Assembly: GCF_003369565.1 (NCBI RefSeq)
Contig: NZ_PIOD01000006.1
Location: 303,007 to 367,006 of the forward strand
Direction of reading: 5' to 3'
Origin: Oceanobacillus chungangensis
Lineage (GTDB): Bacteria; Bacillota; Bacilli; Bacillales; Amphibacillaceae
DNA: 64,000 nt
Both the position numbers and the translations under genes were made by a program. Below, piece after piece: positions 1-8,196 of this stretch. The stretch's first letter is position 1, and each line of letters begins with the position of its first letter. The notes beneath the pieces were generated by a model. That model was given only the letters and a program-made list of their open reading frames with translations, did no database searches and was not told the DNA's origin.

Positions 1-108
1 ATCAATCGCTCGTTAAAATATGAAACCGAGAATTATGAGGATGCTGTTCAGAAATTAGATTTTAATATCCGGCTTAGGGCAGGATCCATCCGAATTTATC
101 AAGTGTAG
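1..108 (+). CDS. liaF: LiaF C-terminus (partial), cell-envelope stress regulator
   Basis: Only the last 35 codons are inside the window; the reading frame is open from the first base and stops with TAG 11 bases before liaS. The tail, ending in DFNIRLRAGSIRIYQV, has the beta-strand character of the C-terminal domain of LiaF/YvqF/VraT proteins. LiaF is a membrane protein that holds the LiaS kinase in check until cell-wall antibiotics or envelope damage relieve it. The identification rests on this short tail and on the liaF-liaS-liaR order, which is the standard arrangement in Bacillaceae. The three genes are tightly spaced and very likely one transcript. Confidence 0.72.
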   Translation: MNRSLKYETENYEDAVQKLDFNIRLRAGSIRIYQV

Positions 109-119
109 GGGGATAAACA

Positions 120-1160
120 ATGGAGAAAGGCAGATTTTCAAGTATTCGCTATATTTTTATCCGTTCGCATTTGTATGGATTATTTCTAACAACTGTAACC
201 TTGCTCTCGCTGCTGTTAACCATTCATGTTTTGTTTAGTCCTAGCTGGCTAACGATTAATAGTATCTTTCTATTCATGGGACTTTATATTGTACTAGCAA
301 CAATTATTTCACTATATACTGGATTTAAGTCAAGTAGCACAATGAAACAGAGACTGGATGCCATGTCAGTATTAATCTCCCAATATGCGAATGGAAACTA
401 CGAAACGACAATCCATTTTATGGAAAACGATGAATTGAGCAGGATTGCCAATGAATTGAACGAGTTAGGGGCAAAGCTTCAGAACCAAGTGAAATCATTA
501 CAACGAATGGCAGATGAAAAATCCGATTTTGCAAAAACCGCACATAAAGCAGCTGTTATTGAAGAAAGACAGAGAATTGCACGGGATTTACATGATGCTG
601 TAAGTCAGCAGCTTTTTGCGTTAACGATGATGGCAGAAGCGGCAACTAAACAGTTTGATAATAAACCAGAACTAGCAAAACAGCAAATTGAAGACGTATC
701 TGTTGCTGCATTGCAAGCACAAACCGAGATGCGTGCACTATTACTACATTTACGACCGGTTCATTTATCTGGTGATTCGTTGAAGCAAGGGATCGAAAAG
801 CTGATTGTAGAGATAGAACGGAAAAACTCGATTGATTTTAAACTGGTAATTGAAGATGAATTAAGCTTAAACGATACGATTGAAGAGCATGTGTTTCGAA
901 TTATTCAAGAATCAATTTCTAATATTTTACGCCATGCGAATGCGTCAAAGGTTGATTTAACGATTACAAAGCGTGCGAGGGAGTTGTTCTTGCATATTCG
1001 AGATAATGGAAAGGGGTTTGATGTTACGAAGAATGCAACAAGGAATACGTCATATGGGTTAAAGACAATGCGAGAACGAAGTGAAGAGCTGGGTGGTACA
1101 TTCATCGTTCGATCGAATTATGATGAAGGGACTTATATTGATATTAGAATTCCATGTTAA
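120..1160 (+). CDS. liaS: LiaS/VraS sensor histidine kinase
   Basis: Membrane sensor kinase of the NarL-type (HisKA_3) class, 346 aa, close to the usual length. Two membrane segments lie at about residues 17-39 and 45-67, joined by a very short external loop (an intramembrane-sensing kinase). A HAMP-like linker and coiled coil follow, then the dimerisation box ERQRIARDLHDAVSQQL with the phospho-accepting His158. The C-terminal HATPase_c domain shows the N box (IIQESISNILRHA) and a DNGKGFD G1 box. It is predicted to phosphorylate LiaR in response to lipid II-cycle antibiotics. The ATG follows a GGGGGA ribosome site, 11 bases after liaF. Confidence 0.93.
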   Translation: MEKGRFSSIRYIFIRSHLYGLFLTTVTLLSLLLTIHVLFSPSWLTINSIFLFMGLYIVLATIISLYTGFKSSSTMKQRLDAMSVLISQYANGNYETTIHFMENDELSRIANELNELGAKLQNQVKSLQRMADEKSDFAKTAHKAAVIEERQRIARDLHDAVSQQLFALTMMAEAATKQFDNKPELAKQQIEDVSVAALQAQTEMRALLLHLRPVHLSGDSLKQGIEKLIVEIERKNSIDFKLVIEDELSLNDTIEEHVFRIIQESISNILRHANASKVDLTITKRARELFLHIRDNGKGFDVTKNATRNTSYGLKTMRERSEELGGTFIVRSNYDEGTYIDIRIPC

Positions 1161-1173
1161 GGGGGAGTTGACC

Positions 1174-1800
1174 ATGATTCGTGTTATTGTTGTTGATGAT
1201 CATGAAATTGTTCGCAAAGGAATTATCGCATACTTACAAACAGAGGATGAATTTGACATTGTCGGCGAAGCGTCGAGTGGCAATGAAGGTGCAGAGTTAA
1301 TCTTAGAATTGAAGCCTGATGTAGTATTAATGGATTTAATGATGGAGAATGGGAATGGAATTGAAGCGACAAAACACGTGATGGAGCAGCTCCCATCATG
1401 TAAAATTATTATTTTGACGAGCTATTATGATGACGAACAAGTTTTTCCGGCGATTCAAGCAGGGGCATTTAGCTATTTATTAAAAACATCCTCAGCAACG
1501 GAAATTGCCACGGCAATTAAGAAAGCGGCGAGTGGGCAAAATGTAATTGAACCGAAAGTAGCCGGAAAAATGATGAATAGTTTTCGCTCCGAAAATAAGA
1601 AGGCACATGATACGTTGACAGAACGTGAATTGGAAGTTTTGCTCTGCATTGGCAATGGAATGACGAATCAAGAAATAAGTGAGAAATTATATATTGGTAT
1701 TAAAACGGTGAAAACCCATGTTAGTAATATACTATCAAAGCTTGAAGTACATGACCGGACACAGGCAGCAGTTTACGTACATCGAAATCAGCTTTTATAA
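1174..1800 (+). CDS. liaR: LiaR/VraR response regulator
   Basis: NarL/LuxR-family response regulator of 208 aa. The receiver domain (1-120) has the acidic pair D9/D10 in VVDDH and the phosphorylation site Asp54 (VLMDLMM). A C-terminal LuxR-type helix-turn-helix (about 145-205) contains LTERELEVL and the recognition region EISEKLYIGIKTVKTHVSNIL. The ATG at 1174 is chosen because it directly follows GGGGGAG; the frame is open further upstream but that part overlaps liaS and lacks a ribosome site. It would activate envelope-stress genes when LiaS phosphorylates it. Confidence 0.94.
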   Translation: MIRVIVVDDHEIVRKGIIAYLQTEDEFDIVGEASSGNEGAELILELKPDVVLMDLMMENGNGIEATKHVMEQLPSCKIIILTSYYDDEQVFPAIQAGAFSYLLKTSSATEIATAIKKAASGQNVIEPKVAGKMMNSFRSENKKAHDTLTERELEVLLCIGNGMTNQEISEKLYIGIKTVKTHVSNILSKLEVHDRTQAAVYVHRNQLL

Positions 1801-1828
1801 ATTTTATGGAATTTATAAAGTATAAATA

Positions 1829-1884
1829 CTTTCTTACTTAATAAGTGAAACAAACGAGGGCTTGGTGACAACCAAGTTTTCTAA
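1829..1884 (+). repeat. dispersed hairpin repeat, family R1 copy A
   Basis: Intergenic copy of a roughly 60-75 bp repeat found five times in the window. It has the framework CTTTCTTA..AATAAGTG..A followed by a stem (CTTGGT gaca ACCAAG) and then TTTTCTAA. It lies between liaR and bdbC. The stem could serve as the liaR terminator, since it is followed by TTTT, but the wider similarity to the copies near 15.5, 20.9, 28.2 and 62.9 kb shows it is a repeat. Confidence 0.6.
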
Positions 1885-1946
1885 AAAATAATTCAGTGTC
1901 GTTCGCCAAATTGTCATATTTAATCACAGCTTCTAAGTAAACTTAT

Positions 1947-1975
1947 TTGTGTTTCTACTATTGCGTTTGTATAAT
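1947..1975 (+). promoter_or_regulatory. sigma-A promoter for bdbC
   Basis: TTGTGT, a 17-base spacer and a perfect TATAAT box, about 40 bases before the bdbC start codon. It is the best match to a housekeeping promoter in the interval after liaR. Confidence 0.65.
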
Positions 1976-2012
1976 TACAAATGTAAATAAAGAAGAGAGG
2001 AAAAACTAGTAA

Positions 2013-2459
2013 ATGGGAAAATTGAGTAAGAAAGCGGAGAACCTATTAATGCTGATCTGGGCTCAGGCCTTTATTGCAATGTCAGGAAGCTTGTTTTATT
2101 CGGAAGTAATGGGATATATTCCATGTGAGCTTTGCTGGTACCAGCGAATCCTGATGTATCCACTCGTTGTGATTTATGGTATAGCTGCATTTAAAAAGGA
2201 AATTAATATTGCGTTACCAGGTCTTATTTTAAGTGGAATAGGGATGTGTGTTTCTACATACCATTACTTAATTCAAAAAGTACCAGCATTTCAAGAAATA
2301 GGCGGCTCTTGTGTCGGTGGGGTCCCATGTAATGTTGTCTATGTGAACTACTTTGGTTTTGTCACGATTCCATTCCTAGCTGGAGTAGCATTTATTGTTA
2401 TTTTTGTTTTGCATCTTCTTTTAATTAGTGAACAAAGAAAGAACAGAGAGGGGAAATAA
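2013..2459 (+). CDS. bdbC: BdbC, DsbB-like thiol-disulfide oxidoreductase
   Basis: Membrane quinone-linked oxidoreductase that re-oxidises an exported thioredoxin-like partner during disulfide-bond formation. The 148-aa protein has four predicted membrane helices. The first external loop carries the CxxC pair (Cys38/Cys41, in PCELCWYQR) and the second external loop carries Cys100 and Cys106, the two redox pairs expected of DsbB/BdbC. The ATG follows AGAGAGG. The next gene starts three bases after the stop and encodes a membrane-tethered thioredoxin fold, the probable partner. In B. subtilis BdbC supports competence pseudopilin folding; comK is also in this window. Confidence 0.92.
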   Translation: MGKLSKKAENLLMLIWAQAFIAMSGSLFYSEVMGYIPCELCWYQRILMYPLVVIYGIAAFKKEINIALPGLILSGIGMCVSTYHYLIQKVPAFQEIGGSCVGGVPCNVVYVNYFGFVTIPFLAGVAFIVIFVLHLLLISEQRKNREGK

Positions 2460-2462
2460 ATA

Positions 2463-2939
2463 ATGGGTAAGAAAATGATTATCTTCATTGGTGCGATCAT
2501 TGTATTATTTATTGCGTTATTCTTCGTAATTGACTATAAGAATAATCAAAAATTAGAAGGAAGCAACAATCCTTATGGCACAACAGATTTAAAACAGGAA
2601 ACGATTGACCAGCTTGACGATCCAAACTACGGAAACCAAATTCTTCCTGATGAATTAAATGAAAAGATTGAAAGTGGCGAACCAGTAACAGTTTATTTCT
2701 ATAGCCCAACTTGCGTGTATTGCCAACAAACAACACCGTATTTAGTACCTTTAGCAGAAGAAAATAATATTGATATGAAGAAATTTAATTTATGGGAGTT
2801 TGGCGATAAATCTCCAGTCGTTATCGAATCAACACCAACAATGGTTTATTTTGAAGGTGGACAAGAAGTCGCTCGGATTGTCGGACAGCAGCCGGAGAGT
2901 GAGTTCCAGGCATTCTTTGATGAATTTGTATTGAAATAA
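2463..2939 (+). CDS. membrane-anchored thioredoxin-like protein, BdbC partner
   Basis: 158 aa: an N-terminal membrane anchor (about 5-23), a linker, then a thioredoxin fold from about residue 50. The active site is TCVYC (Cys84/Cys87) and the cis-proline loop is ESTPTMVYF (Pro125). The domain would face outside the membrane and act as the dithiol/disulfide enzyme recycled by BdbC. It is shorter than, and unlike, the DsbA-type BdbD that usually accompanies BdbC: there is no obvious helical insertion in the fold. That makes this a thioredoxin-type partner, a replacement I infer from gene order. An ATG close behind the bdbC stop indicates one operon. Confidence 0.8.
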   Translation: MGKKMIIFIGAIIVLFIALFFVIDYKNNQKLEGSNNPYGTTDLKQETIDQLDDPNYGNQILPDELNEKIESGEPVTVYFYSPTCVYCQQTTPYLVPLAEENNIDMKKFNLWEFGDKSPVVIESTPTMVYFEGGQEVARIVGQQPESEFQAFFDEFVLK

Positions 2940-3019
2940 GAGTGCGGGCTCTGAGTTGGTATGTGAATGTGCCTGTCACTTCCCGAAGTTTCTAGAATGG
3001 AAGTGTGCGGGAGAGCGGA

Positions 3020-3080
3020 TATCGGCGAGTTTTCGTGAGGTATCGGCGTATTTCCGAATATATCGGTATTTTCTAGTATG
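3020..3080 (+). repeat. degenerate 20-bp tandem repeat (TATCGGC-type)
   Basis: Three consecutive units of 21, 20 and 20 bases, each beginning TATCGG (at 3020, 3041 and 3061) and containing a TTTTCG/TTTCCG/TTTTCT core. No protein is convincingly encoded here. The unit length and first bases resemble the perfect 20-bp array at the right end of the window (TATCAGC...), suggesting one repeat family in two states of decay. Confidence 0.6.
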
Positions 3081-3111
3081 CTTGCTAAAATTGAGCTCTT
3101 TTAAAATGAAC

Positions 3112-3160
3112 AAACCGTATGAAATTTGGATAACGATCCATTAATTTAATACGGTTTTTT
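3112..3160 (+). terminator. terminator of the bdbC operon
   Basis: AAACCGTAT and ATACGGTTT form a 9-bp stem followed by a run of T. The long loop holds a second small stem (TGGAT/ATCCA). It lies between the convergent bdbC operon and the minus-strand peptidase gene. Confidence 0.75.
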
Positions 3161-3183
3161 ATTATGTGTTCAGTATTCGTTAT

Positions 3184-3930
3184 TTAAACAAAAGATTCTA
3201 GCTCAAAATATTCCACTAACGACACTTTTCTGCCTTCCTGATCCCATTTACGATATTGATCAAAAACGGACATCAGATCATTTTTTGCACGAACCTCCAC
3301 TAAATGTTTTACGGCAAGATAACTGCGCCAATAATCAAACATAATGCTTGATAAGCTGCCTTCGTAAGAGCTGCTGCCAAACGCTTCTATCGAATGATTG
3401 CCGTACTTGTCATTGAAAGTATTAACCAGTTCCATTTCTACAGCTGTTATCTCGTCAAATTCCTTTTCGCTAAGCAATAATTTTCTCGGTAAGTAAAAAC
3501 ACATTCCTTCTTCAAACCAGATACCATCTTCTCGATCATCTTCAAATCCATCTAAGAATAGATCTGAATGGTGTGTTAATTCATGTGCTAAAATGATAAA
3601 TAGTTCTTTTTCAGAATAGTTCTCATAAAAATATTGCACTTTAGGCAATTGTTTTCCTTCCAATTGCTGTAGGAATAGTTTTCTCCAATATGCTATGTCT
3701 GGTGACATGTAAATCAAATTTTTATTTGTGTAGGCTGGTATTGGTATATCAGAAAAAGCATTAGTTGCTAGCTCTGGGGTTGTCCATATCACACCTTTTG
3801 GTAAATCATTCAATGCATATTGTTCTTCCAATATTTTTTGATAATTCTTCAGCTTATTACTAAACCTTTGGATGATACCTTGATATCGGTCGAAGTCTTC
3901 TTTTTGCTCGAATGCATATATTTGTTTCAT
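3184..3930 (-). CDS. predicted gluzincin zinc metallopeptidase, uncharacterised
   Basis: 248 aa without signal peptide or membrane helix, so probably cytoplasmic. The zinc signature HELTHH (His116, Glu117, His120) is followed about 20 residues later by WFEEG (Glu140), the third ligand expected in gluzincin peptidases. The protein is too short for a full thermolysin and resembles small stand-alone HExxH proteins annotated as hypothetical in Bacillaceae. Substrate unknown. A GGAGATAG site precedes the ATG. It is a single-gene unit, convergent with bdbC and divergent from the serine hydrolase gene. Confidence 0.72.
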   Translation of the reverse strand: MKQIYAFEQKEDFDRYQGIIQRFSNKLKNYQKILEEQYALNDLPKGVIWTTPELATNAFSDIPIPAYTNKNLIYMSPDIAYWRKLFLQQLEGKQLPKVQYFYENYSEKELFIILAHELTHHSDLFLDGFEDDREDGIWFEEGMCFYLPRKLLLSEKEFDEITAVEMELVNTFNDKYGNHSIEAFGSSSYEGSLSSIMFDYWRSYLAVKHLVEVRAKNDLMSVFDQYRKWDQEGRKVSLVEYFELESFV

Positions 3931-4210
3931 TCAAAACTATCTCCTTTGTTCATAGGGGGATGAATACAAATCTTTTCTGATCCTAAATTGTTCTGATAAG
4001 TTGGTATTATTATTTAATATTAACACAAGATTTCTGCTATTGATTTCTATTCAACATTTTATCTATAAAGAGACGGACAATCGTAAATAATATCTATAAT
4101 TTACTAACAGAAAATTATAGACAATTATAATGGATAGCGATAATATTGTGTTGAAATAATGTTAGGTTCATTTTCTATTAATTGATGCAATAAGGGAAGG
4201 AAATAAAGAG

Positions 4211-5227
4211 ATGATTATTAATAGAATGATAAGCACTCAATTTAATTCAGTTGTATCAAATGTGAGAAAGATCTCAGAAATAGTTGACTGTTCAGGTGCA
4301 TCTGTTGTTATTATCCATAACGATAATATCGTTACAGAAAAATATTGGGGTAAACAATCTAAGGATCCTGATGCAAGGGAAATTCAAGAAGATACTCAAT
4401 TTAACGTTGCATCTGTTAGAAAAAGTTATATTGGATTTGCAGTTGCCTACGCAATCTATGAAGGATTCATTGACTCAATAGATGATTCAATACTAAAATA
4501 CCTTCCATTAAAGAATCCCATATTAAATGGGACCACAATAAGAAATTTACTAACACATACGCATGGGTTAAGGAGTATTAATGGGGAGATATGCCGAGAA
4601 TTTATGCCTGGGGAAAATTGGGCATATCGAGGTATCGGAGTTGATATGCTGACTGCAATCGTAAAAAATACAACAGGCAAATCAGTGGCAGATATTGTAG
4701 CTAATAATGTATTAATACCTCTTAATTTATCGGAGACTGGCTGGTATGGAAAAATGAATGAAAAAATGGCCGATGTTATTAGAAAAGCCAATGACCCTAA
4801 TTGGTCTACAAGCATGAATACTGACGGTGACAAGATGAATATGTATGTATCATCAAGAGAATTGGCTAAATGGGGATACCTTCATTTAAAAAAGGGATAT
4901 ATAAATGGAAAGCAAATTATACCAAATGAAATCATAAATATTGCTACAGCCGTTCAAAGCCCAAGTTCTTTAGATGCAGAACTTCCACAAAACGGGTGCT
5001 TATGGTTCGTAAAAGATTTGCTTGCAAGAAAATCAGAAATTGGTGAACTTCTACCCAAAGGATCCTATCAAATTTTAGGATATACAGGTGTCACGCTTCT
5101 AGTTATACCAGAGCATAATCTTGTCGCAATGCGAGCTTTTAATAGTTTTGGTTCTCCAGATGGATTTGATTATTTAGCTGATGTTCGAGAGTTTGGGGAT
5201 ACAATAATGACTTGCTTATTGAACTAG
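4211..5227 (+). CDS. serine hydrolase, beta-lactamase/penicillin-binding-like (class C fold)
   Basis: 338 aa. The nucleophile motif SxxK is SVRK (Ser68, Lys71), followed by the LLTHTHGL segment typical of the class C beta-lactamase/esterase family. WAYRGIG (Tyr139) sits where the YxN motif is normally found, and GYTGV near residue 293 fits the third active-site strand. No signal peptide is visible, so a cytoplasmic esterase or D-aminopeptidase-like activity is more likely than antibiotic hydrolysis; the substrate cannot be told. The ATG follows a GGAAGGAAA purine tract. The 280-base AT-rich upstream region probably carries its promoter. Confidence 0.82.
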   Translation: MIINRMISTQFNSVVSNVRKISEIVDCSGASVVIIHNDNIVTEKYWGKQSKDPDAREIQEDTQFNVASVRKSYIGFAVAYAIYEGFIDSIDDSILKYLPLKNPILNGTTIRNLLTHTHGLRSINGEICREFMPGENWAYRGIGVDMLTAIVKNTTGKSVADIVANNVLIPLNLSETGWYGKMNEKMADVIRKANDPNWSTSMNTDGDKMNMYVSSRELAKWGYLHLKKGYINGKQIIPNEIINIATAVQSPSSLDAELPQNGCLWFVKDLLARKSEIGELLPKGSYQILGYTGVTLLVIPEHNLVAMRAFNSFGSPDGFDYLADVREFGDTIMTCLLN

Positions 5228-5562
5228 CTGATACATAACTGAAATAAGGGCACTGTTTTTCTTTATTCAAGTATCGGGAAGTTTTCAATAAGTGGTTAAC
5301 TAAAATGAAAGGACTACATAAATGAATTGTAATCATAGAACTTGATCACTTTTTTCTTATAGAAAATTCGGTAAAATGTTTGGATAATTATGTTAGTATT
5401 GAAGTAAACACAAAGGAGAACTAGATACGTTATTACTCTGGAAAGAAGAAGGATTCTGTACAATTGTAGATGAATGGTTAAGCCGATAAAAAGCATTATC
5501 TACAAATTACTTTGGTCTATCTAAATATTGATGATGTTATTCAATTTAGGGAGGTTAGAAAT
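5228..5562. other. intergenic, possible gene remnant
   Basis: No intact gene recognised. At about 5427-5489 a short plus-strand frame reads LLLWKEEGFCTIVDEWLSR and ends in TAA, which looks like the tail of a lost protein, but I cannot name the family. The rest is AT-rich spacer. Confidence 0.35.
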
Positions 5563-5640
5563 TTGAAGAAAAACAGGCAAGCCTTTATCTGGGCTGTAAT
5601 TGCTTTAGCACTAATTTTAATTTGGATTTTCACAAGATAA
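5563..5640 (+). CDS. 25-aa single-helix membrane peptide
   Basis: Very short frame starting with TTG seven bases after a strong AGGGAGG site. The product begins MKKNRQ and continues as one hydrophobic helix (AFIWAVIALALILIWIF) ending TR: a classic short membrane peptide with a positively charged, cytoplasmic N-terminus. It lies 25 bases before the acetyltransferase start and may share its transcript. Function unknown. Ribosome site and amphipathic layout support it, but conservation is untested. Confidence 0.5.
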   Translation: MKKNRQAFIWAVIALALILIWIFTR

Positions 5641-5665
5641 AATTGACTAGAGGAGTAGTGGAAGT

Positions 5666-6136
5666 ATGCTTACCTTGGTTAAAAATGAGATTGATAAGAT
5701 TAGCCTAGAAAAAGAAATTATGAATTCCAATACCGAATATAATTTGATTGCATATGGAAAAGAAATATTGGAGAATGAAGATATTCTGGAAATATTCAAG
5801 GAATCGGAGTTATTACAGGTAGAAAGGTATTTCGTTAAAAAAGATAATGAATTTATCGGAATTATCGATTTTGGAATGTCCAGCCCTCGACATAATCAAC
5901 CTTGGATAAGCTTACTTGCCGTACATAAAAAATATCAAAATTTAGGATATGCAACGGAAATATTTAAGTTTTATGAAAGACTAATGCGAAACAAACAAGT
6001 AAAATTCATTCAAATAGCCGTTCATTCTACAAACAGGAGGGCGCTTCATTTTTGGACTTCACTTGGCTTTACTAAATTTGATGAAAGAACTTATGAAGGT
6101 CAGGTATTTTTTAGTTTGGAAAAGGAGGTAGGCTGA
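5666..6136 (+). CDS. GNAT-family N-acetyltransferase
   Basis: 156 aa with the acetyl-CoA binding signature of the GNAT fold: the beta4 strand ISLLAVHKKYQNLGYATEI contains the Q/RxxGxA-type pyrophosphate loop (YQNLGYA), and the C-terminal part (STNRRALHFWTSLGFTKFDE) is the usual NxxAxxFWxxLGF element. Substrate unknown; the family acetylates amines on small molecules or proteins. The ATG is preceded by AGAGGAGTAG. Confidence 0.85.
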   Translation: MLTLVKNEIDKISLEKEIMNSNTEYNLIAYGKEILENEDILEIFKESELLQVERYFVKKDNEFIGIIDFGMSSPRHNQPWISLLAVHKKYQNLGYATEIFKFYERLMRNKQVKFIQIAVHSTNRRALHFWTSLGFTKFDERTYEGQVFFSLEKEVG

Positions 6137-6187
6137 GTCCTCTCAGTTTTTCAAGTTGACTAGCTGATTCAGACTGCAGAGGAGGTA

Positions 6188-6364
6188 ATGTGGATTAATA
6201 AATTGAAGACATTTCTTGCTGGAATTGCAGGCGTACTTTTAACAATAACCATTGTGAGTATTATTCGAGATGGAGAAATAGACTGGGATACGATCGGTGT
6301 TTTAGTCACTTTTACTATTCTGATTTTACTATTTAGTTTAGGGTTGGGCTTATATAAAAAATAG
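6188..6364 (+). CDS. 58-aa small membrane protein with two helices
   Basis: Short frame after the acetyltransferase, preceded by AGAGGAGG. The product (beginning MWINKLKTFLAG) has two hydrophobic segments at about 8-24 and 38-54 separated by an acidic loop (IRDGEIDWD), a hairpin membrane protein. The ribosome site lies only two bases before the ATG, so the real start may differ slightly. No family recognised. Confidence 0.5.
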   Translation: MWINKLKTFLAGIAGVLLTITIVSIIRDGEIDWDTIGVLVTFTILILLFSLGLGLYKK

Positions 6365-6490
6365 GAAAATCCTTAGTGCATAAATGGATATTTTTAAGAT
6401 TCTCTAAATCATGCATTAACTTAAGTAGAGGAAGGTTAATAAGTGGACTATCTGTTAGAAGAAAATTTACGCTAAAGACGGCCTTAATAA

Positions 6491-6595
6491 ATGAAATACA
6501 ATACAAGTGATGGGTTTGAATTGTATTTTGAAAGCAGGGGAACACGGATTCCTTATCTGTATCAACACGGTGGTCCAGAATATTGGAGCTTCTAA
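6491..6595 (+). pseudogene. alpha/beta hydrolase, N-terminal fragment
   Basis: 34 codons reading MKYNTSDGFELYFESRG then YLYQHGGPEYWSF, then TAA. This is the start of a proline-iminopeptidase-like alpha/beta hydrolase, including the HGGPG-type oxyanion motif (here HGGPE). Everything after the first motif, including nucleophile, acid and histidine, is missing. A C-terminal piece of the same kind of hydrolase lies at 53.3-53.5 kb. Confidence 0.6.
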
Positions 6596-6663
6596 TATAG
6601 TTTTAAGAAAATAATAATTAAATTCGGTTAGTATAATACGAACATTTTAGTAAGGAGATTAAC

Positions 6664-7479
6664 ATGGAAGAATTAGATACTATATATATTATCAAAATGA
6701 TTATCATTGGATTAGTTCAAGGATTTACAGAACCTATTCCAGTATCATCAAGTGGACATGTAATGATTGCCAGTCAAATTTTGGGCCTTGGTGGACAAGG
6801 ATTTACTTTTGCTATTCTTACAAATACTGCCTCACTTTTGGCGATACTTTATATTTACAGAAAAGATATTGTAAGGTTAATAAGCAATTCGATCTATTAT
6901 TTAAAAACAAAAAATAATCGCTATGAAAGTGACTTTCGGTTTGTTTGCTTTATAGTCATCGGTTCCATTCCAGCTGGTGCTCTTGGGATATTGTTAAGTG
7001 ATTTTATTGCAGATTATGTCAGTATGGCAACTATTGCAGTCATGCTCTTTGTAACAGGGATTGCCCTTTGGCTAATTCGTAATATGAAGGGAACAAAGGG
7101 TGAAAGTGACATTACGATTAGGGATGCATTCATTGTCGGTTTAGGTCAGGCTGTAGCCTTAACTCCTGGAATTAGTCGGTCAGGAGCAACGATAATTTCA
7201 GCAATAGCTGTTGGAATGAAGCAAGAAACAGCACTTCGATTTTCGTTTATGCTGTATATTCCAGTAAGTCTTGGAGGTGTAGCGCTCGGTTTTTCCGACT
7301 TTTTGAATGAATCTAATAAATCAGACTTAGCAATTCCATATTTAGCAGCATTTATTGCGACATTTTTAATGACCTATTTTGCAATGAAATGGTTTATGGG
7401 AATTATGAAAAATGGAAAACTAGTTTATTTTACATATTATTGTTTTATCGTTGGGATACTGCTTCTAATTTTCTTTTAG
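6664..7479 (+). CDS. uppP: undecaprenyl-diphosphatase UppP/BacA
   Basis: Integral membrane phosphatase that converts undecaprenyl pyrophosphate to the monophosphate, recycling the lipid carrier for cell-wall synthesis; extra copies give bacitracin tolerance. 271 aa with about eight helices. The first signature QGFTEPIPVSSSGH holds Glu23 and His32; the second, PGISRSG, holds Arg172 at the active site. The EPIPVSSSGH variant differs from the commoner EFLPISSTGH, so this may be an accessory paralogue rather than the main housekeeping copy. The ATG follows AAGGAG. Lipid-carrier recycling fits with the nearby LiaFSR system and FosB. Confidence 0.93.
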   Translation: MEELDTIYIIKMIIIGLVQGFTEPIPVSSSGHVMIASQILGLGGQGFTFAILTNTASLLAILYIYRKDIVRLISNSIYYLKTKNNRYESDFRFVCFIVIGSIPAGALGILLSDFIADYVSMATIAVMLFVTGIALWLIRNMKGTKGESDITIRDAFIVGLGQAVALTPGISRSGATIISAIAVGMKQETALRFSFMLYIPVSLGGVALGFSDFLNESNKSDLAIPYLAAFIATFLMTYFAMKWFMGIMKNGKLVYFTYYCFIVGILLLIFF

Positions 7480-7539
7480 TATAAAATTAATAATAGTAAA
7501 AATTATTCCTGCTATAAAGAACCATGAGGGGGAGAAAAT

Positions 7540-7743
7540 ATGCTAGATAAAATTAAATCATTATCTGAAAGGACGGCATTTGCAATTGGATTAACATTAA
7601 TATTAGTAAGTCCAATATTGTTATTCCTACTTTCAGAATCGTTCTCATTTGGTGTTTGGACAACGATGATAGTGCAAGGCTTTGTTTTTGGTATTGCTAT
7701 ATTATTCATACTAAGTGCTGCTGACAAAAGACATTTTACGTAG
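7540..7743 (+). CDS. 67-aa small membrane protein
   Basis: Starts with ATG after GAGGGGGAG. Two hydrophobic helices (about 12-32 and 38-58) and a basic tail (DKRHFT). It lies 60 bases after uppP and could be co-transcribed. No recognised family; role unknown. Confidence 0.6.
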   Translation: MLDKIKSLSERTAFAIGLTLILVSPILLFLLSESFSFGVWTTMIVQGFVFGIAILFILSAADKRHFT

Positions 7744-7858
7744 TGATAAGAAAGAGTAAAGCTTTTATTCTTTATTAACGTTGGCATTTGTATAAGGGGA
7801 ATTAGATCAACTTATTGAAAAAAATTAATAATCATTCAGTAGAAAGAATTGAAAGATT

Positions 7859-7999
7859 ATCGAATTACGACATTTAGAGTATTTTTTAATGGTCAGTAAA
7901 GGGCTGCATTTTACGAGAGCAGCGGAGAAATTGGGGATTTCGCAACCTACGTTGAGCCACCAGATTAAATATGGATGGAACACTGTTTCAAACAGATAA
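7859..7999 (+). pseudogene. LysR-type regulator, N-terminal helix-turn-helix fragment
   Basis: The frame reads [20 protein letters not shown] followed by [16 protein letters not shown], an unmistakable LysR-family DNA-binding helix-turn-helix. The start codon is lost (ATC where ATG is expected before GAA TTA CGA) and the gene breaks immediately after HQIK. The following bases belong to an unrelated HAD hydrolase remnant, so a deletion has joined two genes. Confidence 0.75.
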
Positions 8000-8182
8000 A
8001 ATCTTAGAATTATCACTAGCGGATACATTAAAATATTTACGGTCATTACTTAAATGGATACAGCAACACTGGTTGACAAATTTCCTGAAATTATGGGCGT
8101 TTCCTTACCAAAAGTATGGGAAACACTGTTTCTCGAGCATTCTCTCGCAGTAAGAGAACATAATAGTATTATAGAATATTAA
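7971..8182 (+). pseudogene. HAD-family phosphatase remnant, frameshifted and truncated
   Basis: Starts in one frame as [20 protein letters not shown], the HAD motif I region, and near 8050 continues in another frame as DTATLVDKFPEIMGVSLPKV then VWETLFLEHSLAVREHN, ending TAA. Together these are consecutive parts of one HAD hydrolase; motifs II-IV are absent. So there is at least one frameshift and a 3' deletion ending just before fosB. Confidence 0.7.
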
Positions 8183-8196
8183 TTTGAGGTGATACT

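Noticed and set aside
2956..3144. 62-codon plus-strand frame after the thioredoxin gene
   Set aside because: It runs through the degenerate 20-bp repeat and a terminator stem, starts with a non-ATG codon and has no ribosome site.
4456..4833. 125-codon minus-strand frame inside the serine hydrolase gene
   Set aside because: Shadow of a well-supported gene on the other strand.
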